NCBI GenBank assembly: GCA_052108535.1
Contig: JBQDZM010000014.1
Span: 1-64,000 of the forward strand
Length of the DNA stretch: 64,000 nt
Direction of reading: 5' to 3'
Source: Galactobacter sp052108535
GTDB lineage: Bacteria > Actinomycetota > Actinomycetes > Actinomycetales > Micrococcaceae
Shown here: piece after piece, positions 1 to 6,763 of the stretch
Numbering within the stretch: position 1 is the stretch's first letter
How the letters are laid out: each line of letters begins with the position of its first letter
Notes under the pieces: model-generated
Told to the model about the DNA's origin: nothing
The model's database searches: none
The model's input: only the letters and a program-made list of their open reading frames with translations
Made by a program: the position numbers and the translations under genes

Positions 1-1
1 G

Positions 2-31
2 GTGGAGATCTGGCGGACCAAGCATCTCCAC
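2..31. terminator. small hairpin downstream of the DUF222/HNH gene
   Basis: GTGGAGAT (2-9) and ATCTCCAC (24-31) form an 8-bp perfect stem with a 14-nt loop, 47 bp past the stop codon of the minus-strand DUF222 gene. It may terminate that gene. There is no clear T-run, so this is a weak call. Confidence 0.3.
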
Positions 32-77
32 GTTTCCGGGCCTTGCCTCCCCGGATCCCAAGCACCCGGCTGCTGAT

Positions 78-1544
78 TTACGCTGGGATTTCGTGGGGTA
101 GCGGTGTTGGCGTGGTGGTGTAGACGTCTCCGGTGGGGGTGGTGATGCTGACGATCCCCGCGGCGTCAGGTTCTGATTGATGCGTCCAGCCGGGCCCGTC
201 TTTGTGTTGATTGCACTGGATGCAGAGACCTTGGGCATTGGTCAGGGCGGTGGGTCCGCCGCTGGCGTGTGGGGTGACGTGGTCAATGTGGCGGATGGGC
301 GCCCCACACCACGGAGTTCGGCAGAGGTCGTCCCGGGTGGTGACGTAGCGGGCGAGGCTTTTGGGGAAGGTGCGGCGAGTGGAGTCCATGGCCACCAATC
401 GCCCCGTCCCTGGTTGCGTGTAGAGCCGAATCAACTCCGCCCTTTCGTCTTGGATGGCATCGTGAGCCCAGACCCGAGCCAGGGATGCCGGTACAGGTCC
501 GAGGCCGTGGGCGCGAGCGGTGGTGTTGGAGTAGCCGAACAGAGCGGCATCGGTCATGACCAGTTGAATCTGCACACCGGGGCGAGGGGTTTTAGGGCCG
601 GGGCTGGCGTCGGTGTCAGCGAGGTAGGTGAGGTAAGAGATGAGGGCTTCTACGGTGAGATCGGCCTTGATCTGTTCCTTCGACCTGCTGTCTCCGGTGC
701 CACGGATGAGGGTGGCACGTTGTTCCAAGCCGGTCCAGATGGCTTGGCCTTCCAGCCCGGGGATCAGGGCATTGAAGGTGATCATCCCGTCGCCGGCGGG
801 ACGGGCCGAGGCGTAACGATCTTCGAGGGCTTTGCGAGCTCTTTCCGCCGCGGCGTCCGGGTCGGCGTCGGTGACCGTGCGGCGGACCAGGTTCTCGGCT
901 GCCTTTTTGGAGTGTTTCCCGAGCCCTGGCGCCACAGTCGCATCGACGTGGCCTGCGGTGTCGGGGTCCAAGGGGCGGGTCTCGCGGGCAACCATGCTGG
1001 CGCGTTCGGCGCTGATCTCCCCGGTGGCCCACTGGTCCCAGGTGGAGGGGAGACGGGTGGGAAGAGTGAGGCTGCGTTTGAGGTGTTCGCTGGCCTTGTA
1101 GGGGGAGAGTCGACAGGCCAGGCCGATTTCCTGGGTGACTGCTCCACGTACGGGCCGCAGCGAGTGTCCAGTGGCCTTCGCCTCGTCGCGGCGGGCTTCT
1201 AGCAGGCCGGCTTGGATGCGAGCCTGCAGACAGGTGAGCGCATTGATGAGCACGGTGAGTACCTTCAGTAGGCCGACCAACCCGCTTGGGGTGGATGGCA
1301 GTTTGGTGACCGTGACTCGGGCCAGCAGGCCGGACAACTCGCTGCACGTGATCGGTGCCAGTGGGGTTGGGGAAGCCCCAGGCATCTGGGGTGTGGTCGT
1401 CTCCATTGAAGTCAGCGATCCGGACCGGTGGATCTGGACGCCGTTCTCGCTTGAGGTGACCGGGCTGCTCTCTGTGTTCTGGGGTCCTTGGAGGTTCCGC
1501 GCGAGAGTGTTCGCGTCCCCCGACCCCATCCTCTTGTGGGCCAT
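78..1544 (-). CDS. DUF222 / HNH endonuclease signature protein (REP13E12-type)
   Basis: Predicted 488-aa protein of the actinobacterial DUF222-HNH family (REP13E12 in mycobacteria), often multicopy and suspected to be mobile or selfish. The long helical DUF222 region fills roughly residues 60-370. A C-terminal HNH/zinc module follows at about 410-455: LCRTPWCGAPIRHIDH, then ASGGPTALTNAQGLC and CNQHKDGPGW, with the Cys pairs and the core His present, so the nuclease looks intact. The tail is Thr/Pro rich (YTTTPTPLPHE). The start is placed at the ATG at 1544 (MAHKRMGSGD); the frame stays open 75 nt further upstream, but those residues look unlike the family and overlap an inverted repeat. The gene faces away from the dnaE2 operon. 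Its exact cellular role is unknown. Confidence 0.85.
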   Translation of the reverse strand: MAHKRMGSGDANTLARNLQGPQNTESSPVTSSENGVQIHRSGSLTSMETTTPQMPGASPTPLAPITCSELSGLLARVTVTKLPSTPSGLVGLLKVLTVLINALTCLQARIQAGLLEARRDEAKATGHSLRPVRGAVTQEIGLACRLSPYKASEHLKRSLTLPTRLPSTWDQWATGEISAERASMVARETRPLDPDTAGHVDATVAPGLGKHSKKAAENLVRRTVTDADPDAAAERARKALEDRYASARPAGDGMITFNALIPGLEGQAIWTGLEQRATLIRGTGDSRSKEQIKADLTVEALISYLTYLADTDASPGPKTPRPGVQIQLVMTDAALFGYSNTTARAHGLGPVPASLARVWAHDAIQDERAELIRLYTQPGTGRLVAMDSTRRTFPKSLARYVTTRDDLCRTPWCGAPIRHIDHVTPHASGGPTALTNAQGLCIQCNQHKDGPGWTHQSEPDAAGIVSITTPTGDVYTTTPTPLPHEIPA

Positions 1545-1563
1545 GTCACCATGATGAACTCGA

Positions 1564-1634
1564 CCCCTGACAGATTGATTGCAGTCAACGCCGCTGGACC
1601 AAGGAACCGACCTGCGCAATCAAACTGTCAGGGG
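1564..1634. repeat. 19-bp imperfect inverted repeat upstream of the DUF222 gene
   Basis: Arms CCCCTGACAGATTGATTGC (1564-1582) and GCAATCAAACTGTCAGGGG (1616-1634) are reverse complements with one mismatch, separated by 33 nt. The pair lies in the 5' flank of the DUF222/HNH gene, between it and the DUF6504-dnaE2 operon. It could be an autoregulatory operator, an RNA hairpin or an element boundary; the sequence alone does not decide. Confidence 0.75.
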
Positions 1635-1656
1635 GTAGGCTTATCGTCATTCTGTA

Positions 1657-1672
1657 CGAACACGCGAGTTCG
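1657..1672. promoter_or_regulatory. SOS-box-like dyad upstream of DUF6504-dnaE2
   Basis: CGAAC (1657-1661) and GTTCG (1668-1672) form a dyad 170 nt upstream of the first gene of the dnaE2 operon. Actinobacterial LexA boxes read CGAAC-N4-GTTCG; here the spacer is 6 nt, so the site is either non-functional, variant or bound by something else. Its placement before a mutasome operon is what makes it notable. Confidence 0.35.
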
Positions 1673-1840
1673 ATCACTGGGATGCTCCGGACCGTTCCTC
1701 GTGTCGAGTACGGAATCGCGCCGGGCCTCACACGAGCTTCCCATCCCGTAGGGCCGGCCAGGAACGAACCGCAGCTGGCCTCACACCGGCTGCGCTCCTT
1801 GGTACCTCAACACCCAAGGGGAGAAGCAAGGGAGGCGGAC

Positions 1841-2191
1841 ATGGGCACCTTCACTCAGTCGGTCCAGGTGGAACTTGACCCCACCGGGACGCCCAGGCGG
1901 CTGGCCTGGCGCGGACACATGTGGAACGTCTGCGCGGACCCACTGCGCTGGTACGAGCATCGCGCGTGGTGGGAGGACGCCCCCAGGGCCCAACGCGGCC
2001 ATGGGCCGGGTCTCGTGGACCACGTGATCTGGCGGTTGCAGGTCACGCTCGGCACGCCAAGACGAGAAGAGGACCTGATCACCGTGCACGTCTCGCATCA
2101 ACCCGACACCGGACGGTGGCGGATCATCAACCTTCCTCCCGTCCATGCACAACAGGGCAGTGGAAGGAATTGGAGGAGCGCCACAGCATGA
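1841..2191 (+). CDS. DUF6504 family protein
   Basis: Small 116-aa protein (MGTFTQSVQVELDPTGTPRR...) rich in Trp (RGHMWNV, WYEHRAWWED) with a beta-rich pattern. DUF6504 genes in actinobacteria sit between imuB (inactive Y-family polymerase) and dnaE2, which is the basis for the name; the biochemical role is unknown. The ATG at 1841 follows a good Shine-Dalgarno (GGGAGG, 6 nt spacing). The stop overlaps the dnaE2 start as ATGA, so the two are translationally coupled. imuA and imuB are not upstream here; the region up to the DUF222 gene is non-coding. Confidence 0.75.
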   Translation: MGTFTQSVQVELDPTGTPRRLAWRGHMWNVCADPLRWYEHRAWWEDAPRAQRGHGPGLVDHVIWRLQVTLGTPRREEDLITVHVSHQPDTGRWRIINLPPVHAQQGSGRNWRSATA

Positions 2192-5100
2192 ATTTCACTC
2201 ACCTTCACGTCGCCTCCTCCTTCAGCGCCCACCACGGGGTGGACCGCCCGGAGATGCTCGTCGCCGCCGCGGCGGCGGACGGGGCCACGGCAGCTGCCTG
2301 CACCGATAGGGACGGCCTTTACGGTGCCGTCAAACACGTGGGCGCCTGCGTGGAACACGGCCTGGACCCCATTCTCGGGGTGGAACTCGAGTTGCTGCCG
2401 GATGCCTCCCGGATCGTGGTGCTGGCCCGGGGCGTGGCTCACCCTGTGCTCGGCTCGGAGTCGGTATGGGGACCGGTCAAGGCTGCCGCAGGATATATGG
2501 CACTGAATCATCTGATCTCCTTGGCCCATACGGGGCAGCAGGTGGGCATCACCCGTTCCGAGCTGGCCGCTGCCATGAAGGCGGGTCACAAGAACGGCGC
2601 CCCGCCGCTCGTGGTACTCCTTGGCCCTGACTCCGACGTGGGCCGCGCCACCCTGAGGCGCGACTTCCGTTCAGCACGCGCGGCCCTGCACCGCTGGAAG
2701 CGGACCTTACCCGCCCGCAGCCTGGCGGTGGAGGTCCTCACCCACCTGACCCGTCCAGGAGAGGAACGTTCCACCGCACACGCCGTACGGATGCTGCGGG
2801 TGGCCCGCGAAATGGGGCTGCCCTCGATTCTCACCAACGCGGTTCGCTACCAGGACGTGGACGGTGCGGCTACGGCCGACGTCCTGGATGCGGTTCGTGC
2901 CCTCTCCTCCTTGGCGGAGCGGCGGGCGCAGGGAAATCCGGGCACCGATCCGGCCCAGGTCAATGCGCAGGCCTGGCTAAAACCGGCCTCCGCTATGCAC
3001 GCCCTCGCCGTGGAGGTCGCCCGCGAGGCCGGTGACCGTGAGCTGGCCATCAAGCTCCTTGCTGACACCGAGGCGCTCGGCGCTGCCTGCTGCCTTGACC
3101 CACATGCGGACCTCGGGTGGGAACGACCCGTCATCCCCGAGGCGAGCGTGCTCGGACTGGTTGGCCCGGCCCAAGGTCATTTGCGTCACCGCTGCGAGGA
3201 AGGGCTGGAGAGGCTCTTCGGCCCAGGATCCCCGAACCACCGCGACCGTCAAAAGGCCAGGGAACGGCTGGACCATGAACTCGGCATCATTGGGGATCTG
3301 AACCTGGCGGGGTACTTCCTGACGGTCGCCACTGCCACCGATCTGATCCGCGACCTTGGGGTGCGCTCGGCTGCCCGCGGTTCCGGCGCCTCCTCCCTGG
3401 TTGCCCACCTGATCGGGATCTCCCACGTGAACCCGATTCAGCACGACCTGGTCTTCGAACGTTTCCTCTCCAGGGAGCGCACCTCCCTGCCCGATATCGA
3501 CGTGGACGTGGAATCCGCGCGGAGACACGAGGTCTATCGGGCGCTCTTCGATCGTTTTGGCGAGCAGCGCACCACGCTGATGTCCATGCAGAATGCCTAC
3601 CGCGCCCGCGGCGCCGTGCGTGATGCAGGTATGGCTCTGGGCATGGATCCAGAGGCCGTGGACGGGATCGCGAAGAGTGTCTGGCGGATCTCCGCGTCGG
3701 AGGTGCGCGATTCCCTGGAACTCATGCCGGAACTCGCGCCTGTGGCCCAGCGCCTCGAGGCGGACAGGGCCAAGGGTGGGCATCAGATGGACCTGCTCGT
3801 GGATCTCACCGAGCGCCTGGACCGCCTGCCAAGGCACATCTCCATGCACCCGTGCGGGGTGATCCTCTCCGACACCACGCTCCTGGACCGGACTCCCGTT
3901 CAGCCCTCCGGGATCGGCCTGCCCATGAGCCAGTTCGACAAACACGATATGGACCCCATGGGGCTGATCAAGCTGGATGTGCTCGGCGTGCGCATGCAGT
4001 CCACGATCGCCTACACCCTGGACCAGATCGCCACCATGCACGCCTCCGGCGCCGAGGTTCACGCCGCGGGTCAGCACGGCCGCGCCTCGCTCCGGGAGTT
4101 CTATGCCCAGTTGGGGGAGGAGGATCGCCGCGAGTTCGCGGGGATCGTGCGCCCGGAGGGCGGCACCAAGGTGCCCGACGGCGCGGCGCCGCCAGCGCCG
4201 TCGGGCACAGTAGGAGCGCGCACCGAACTGCCCGCCTGGCTGGATGCGGACGGAAACATCGATCTGGCCAAGGTGCCGCTGGATGACGAGGTCACCTACG
4301 AAGCCATCCGCACCACCAACACGCTAGGCATCTTCCAGATCGAGTCACCCGGGCAGCGGGAGCTGATCGGCAAGTTGGCCCCCACCGAGTTCAACGACCT
4401 GATCATCGACATCTCACTCTTCCGGCCAGGACCCATGCAATCAGATATGGTGCGGCCCTTCCTGGAACAGCGCCACGGCTTCGCGCCGGAGGACTACCCG
4501 CATCCTGACCTGGAGCCGGTGCTCGCCGAGACGCATGGCGTGGTGGTCTTCCACGAGCAGGTGCTGCGGATCTTCGACGTCATGACCGGCTGTGGGTTGG
4601 CCCAGGCGGACGTGATGCGCAGGCGGCTGGGCAACCCGGAGAAGGAACCCCACGTCGAGGCGTACTTCCGCCAGAAGACGGGGGAGCGAGGATACCCGCA
4701 GCGGATCATCGACCAGGTGTGGCGGACGCTGGCGGCCTTCGGCTCCTTCGGGTTCTGCAAGGCCCACGGTGCCGCCTTCGCCGTGCCCACGTATCATTCC
4801 GCGTGGCTCAAGGCGCACCACCCTGAGGCGTTCCTGGCCGGGTTGTTTGAACACGACCCGGGCATGTACCCGCGCAGGTTGCTGATCGCGGAGGCCCGCA
4901 GGCTCGGCATCCCGCTGCTGCCGTTGGACGTGAACCTTTCCCACGCGCACTTCATGGTGGAGGACGTGAAGCAAGCCCATGCGGTGGAGCCCGTCCCAGG
5001 TATCCGCGCCTCTGGCCGGTACGGGATCCGGCTCGCATGGAGCCTGATCTCCGGGCTGAGTGAGGCCGAGGCGCGCCGGTTGGAGGCGGGGGCACCGTAT

Positions 5101-5976
5101 GCTTCCGTGGCCGACGTCCGCGACCGCGCCCGCCCTACCCGCACCAATCTGCGGCGGCTGGCCGAGCTCGGCGCCTTGGACCGGTTCCTGGTTCCCGGCT
5201 CGGGTGGTCGCGCCGATCTGGTGCATCACCTGGACGCTCAGGCCGCCGTGAAGTCTGGGCGTAAACAGTTGGAGGGGCAACAGGCCCTCGATTTCGGTGT
5301 GGACCTTGAGACCTCTGCGCTGGTCCCCGTCTTTCCGGATCCCACGCCGCTGCAGCAGATCCGCACCGAACTGGACCTGACCGCTGCCGACCTCTCCGGG
5401 CATCTGATGGCCGCGCATCATCCCTACCTGGAACGGATCGGGGCGACCCCGAGTGACAAGCTGTTGTCCCTGCATTCCGGATCCAGGGTGTTGGTGGCCG
5501 GAGTGCGTGTCGCGACCCAGACGCCGCCCATGCGCTCAGGCGAGCGGGTCGTGTTCATCAGCCTGGACGACGGCCACGGCTGCGTGGACCTGTCCTTCTT
5601 CACTCAGGCCCAACACGATTCGGGTCCGCTGCTTTTCTCCTCCAAGCTCTTGTTAGTGGAGGGGACCACGCGGCGCACCGGGCCGCGTGCGGTGTCTGTG
5701 CAGGCGCTGCGCGCCTGGGACCTGTTGGACCCGAACGCGGAACTGCCGGGTCCCGGATACCTGGACTCCGCGCCCATGGCCGACGACGGTGGCCGCGCCG
5801 CGCCGTCGGGCATCCCCGGCATTCCCGGCGAGGCGGGCGGCTGGTACCGCGGCATCATCACGCATCAGGCCACGGCGGCCGACCTGGCCCCGGCCGGTGC
5901 CCGTGCGGCCTCCAAGGCGCTACCCGTGCCGTGGCGGCCGGGTGACGGCTCGGATGCCACCGGCGGCGCCAGGTGA
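2188..5976 (+). CDS. dnaE2: error-prone DNA polymerase III alpha subunit DnaE2 (ImuC)
   Basis: C-family translesion polymerase, catalytic part of the ImuA'/ImuB/DnaE2 mutasome that acts during SOS mutagenesis. The predicted 1262 aa contain an N-terminal PHP domain (about 1-200), the polymerase core with the acidic motif PDIDVDVES near residue 435, the thumb/finger region with FCKAHGAAFAVP near 855, and a C-terminal OB fold from about 1100 (VLVAGVRVATQTPP...). Length is somewhat above the usual 1050-1170 because of Gly/Pro-rich linkers (for example around residues 650-690). The PHP metal site looks degenerate: the expected HxH reads LHVAS and TDHDG reads TDRDG. The start is the ATG overlapping the DUF6504 stop, with GGAGGA 11 nt upstream. 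The larger open frame running upstream is an overlap artefact. Confidence 0.95.
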   Translation: MNFTHLHVASSFSAHHGVDRPEMLVAAAAADGATAAACTDRDGLYGAVKHVGACVEHGLDPILGVELELLPDASRIVVLARGVAHPVLGSESVWGPVKAAAGYMALNHLISLAHTGQQVGITRSELAAAMKAGHKNGAPPLVVLLGPDSDVGRATLRRDFRSARAALHRWKRTLPARSLAVEVLTHLTRPGEERSTAHAVRMLRVAREMGLPSILTNAVRYQDVDGAATADVLDAVRALSSLAERRAQGNPGTDPAQVNAQAWLKPASAMHALAVEVAREAGDRELAIKLLADTEALGAACCLDPHADLGWERPVIPEASVLGLVGPAQGHLRHRCEEGLERLFGPGSPNHRDRQKARERLDHELGIIGDLNLAGYFLTVATATDLIRDLGVRSAARGSGASSLVAHLIGISHVNPIQHDLVFERFLSRERTSLPDIDVDVESARRHEVYRALFDRFGEQRTTLMSMQNAYRARGAVRDAGMALGMDPEAVDGIAKSVWRISASEVRDSLELMPELAPVAQRLEADRAKGGHQMDLLVDLTERLDRLPRHISMHPCGVILSDTTLLDRTPVQPSGIGLPMSQFDKHDMDPMGLIKLDVLGVRMQSTIAYTLDQIATMHASGAEVHAAGQHGRASLREFYAQLGEEDRREFAGIVRPEGGTKVPDGAAPPAPSGTVGARTELPAWLDADGNIDLAKVPLDDEVTYEAIRTTNTLGIFQIESPGQRELIGKLAPTEFNDLIIDISLFRPGPMQSDMVRPFLEQRHGFAPEDYPHPDLEPVLAETHGVVVFHEQVLRIFDVMTGCGLAQADVMRRRLGNPEKEPHVEAYFRQKTGERGYPQRIIDQVWRTLAAFGSFGFCKAHGAAFAVPTYHSAWLKAHHPEAFLAGLFEHDPGMYPRRLLIAEARRLGIPLLPLDVNLSHAHFMVEDVKQAHAVEPVPGIRASGRYGIRLAWSLISGLSEAEARRLEAGAPYASVADVRDRARPTRTNLRRLAELGALDRFLVPGSGGRADLVHHLDAQAAVKSGRKQLEGQQALDFGVDLETSALVPVFPDPTPLQQIRTELDLTAADLSGHLMAAHHPYLERIGATPSDKLLSLHSGSRVLVAGVRVATQTPPMRSGERVVFISLDDGHGCVDLSFFTQAQHDSGPLLFSSKLLLVEGTTRRTGPRAVSVQALRAWDLLDPNAELPGPGYLDSAPMADDGGRAAPSGIPGIPGEAGGWYRGIITHQATAADLAPAGARAASKALPVPWRPGDGSDATGGAR

Positions 5977-6000
5977 AGAACATCCAAAGTGGCCGGGGCC

Positions 6001-6405
6001 TCAGGTCCCGGCTTGGTGCAGTATCAGCGGTGCGATCTCGGCAATGAACCGGAAATCCCGATCGCGATGAAACAGAGTGGCTTCACGCCGTATGGACACT
6101 GCGGAGATCAGGCAGTCAGAGAGGCTCCGGATGGGATGGCCATTTCGTCTGGAGGCGGCAAAGAGCTGCGCAGCGGCGCGATAGTCGACCGGAGGATCAA
6201 CGGGCAATACCGGCATCCCGTTCGTCAATTGAGAGATTCTGGCTTCTTGGTTCGCAGTGGCGGCACCAGCCAGAAGCTCCATGATGATGGGCTCGGTGAT
6301 GTAAAGATCGGTCCCTGCAGTTATCAGTCGAGACAACTCGGCTACCGCCGGATCGTCGGTTCCACGCAGAAACTCGATCCACACGGACGTGTCTACCAAG
6401 ATCAT
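6001..6405 (-). CDS. vapC: VapC-type PIN-domain toxin (ribonuclease)
   Basis: 134-aa PIN-domain protein, the toxin of a type II toxin-antitoxin pair; VapC toxins are Mg-dependent RNases that cut tRNA or rRNA. The expected acidic residues are visible: D5 in MILVDTSVWIEFL, a Glu in IIMELLAGA, an Asp in SLSDCLISA and the HRDRDF Asp near the C-terminus. The start ATG at 6405 overlaps the vapB stop by 4 nt (ATGA), giving the classical antitoxin-toxin operon. An upstream in-frame start would run into vapB and lacks a family match. It is convergent with dnaE2, leaving 24 bp between stop codons; a 6-bp GCCGGG/CCCGGC hairpin (5992-6012) may end both. Confidence 0.9.
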   Translation of the reverse strand: MILVDTSVWIEFLRGTDDPAVAELSRLITAGTDLYITEPIIMELLAGAATANQEARISQLTNGMPVLPVDPPVDYRAAAQLFAASRRNGHPIRSLSDCLISAVSIRREATLFHRDRDFRFIAEIAPLILHQAGT

Positions 6406-6617
6406 CGGGCTGATCCGGGAAGTTCGGCGTCCCTCATCGCATCGAGATCGCCTTCCCAACCGACGCCACGCATACCAAGCAGGGATTCCTTGGTCAAAGG
6501 AACACCCACGAGCCGACGCAGGGCAAGGTCCACGGCCTCACGTTTGGTGGCCACACCGTAGCGATGCATCACCTCTGAGACGAGTTCCGTGTCGATATCG
6601 ATATTTGTGCGTGCCAT
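6402..6617 (-). CDS. vapB: VapB-family antitoxin
   Basis: 71-aa ribbon-helix-helix type antitoxin: MARTNIDIDTELV forms the N-terminal beta strand and EVMHRYGVATKREAVDLALRRLVG the helices typical of VapB/DUF2191. The C-terminal tail, including GWEGDLDAMRD, should wrap the toxin. The start is the ATG at 6617; the longer open frame upstream has no family resemblance. No Shine-Dalgarno is visible, but TATCGT (6624-6629, minus strand) ends 6 nt before the ATG, which predicts a leaderless mRNA. Confidence 0.88.
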   Translation of the reverse strand: MARTNIDIDTELVSEVMHRYGVATKREAVDLALRRLVGVPLTKESLLGMRGVGWEGDLDAMRDAELPGSAR

Positions 6618-6633
6618 ACACCAACGATACACC
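6617..6633 (-). promoter_or_regulatory. vapBC promoter with TACACC direct repeats
   Basis: TACACC occurs at 6617-6622 and 6628-6633 (plus strand), 11 bp apart, which is about one helical turn. The repeats flank the putative -10 TATCGT (6624-6629, read on the minus strand). This arrangement suits autorepression by VapB/VapBC; it is inferred from position only. Confidence 0.4.
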
Positions 6634-6686
6634 TTGGAATGGGGGTGGCGTCGGCTACTCAACGCAGGCGCAACGCCGCATGCCGC

Positions 6687-6692
6687 TAGACT
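6687..6692 (+). promoter_or_regulatory. putative -10 element for thrS
   Basis: TAGACT, a common actinobacterial -10 form, lies 71 nt upstream of the thrS GTG. No good -35 is seen. The leader contains GAAAGAGAG as a ribosome-binding site and no T-box features. Confidence 0.3.
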
Positions 6693-6763
6693 GGTTGGCG
6701 GTCGGCCGTGGCCCCCGTATGCCACATGCTCATGAGACCTGAACACGAAAGAGAGACACCCCT

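Noticed and set aside
177..1202. 341-codon plus-strand frame opposite the DUF222 gene
   Set aside because: Shadow of the DUF222/HNH coding frame with low-complexity Gly/Val/Phe composition; no ribosome-binding site or domain.
6640..6763. T-box or other riboswitch before thrS (also considered for hisS, aspS, alaS and pdxS)
   Set aside because: Leaders are short and lack T-box or known riboswitch core features.
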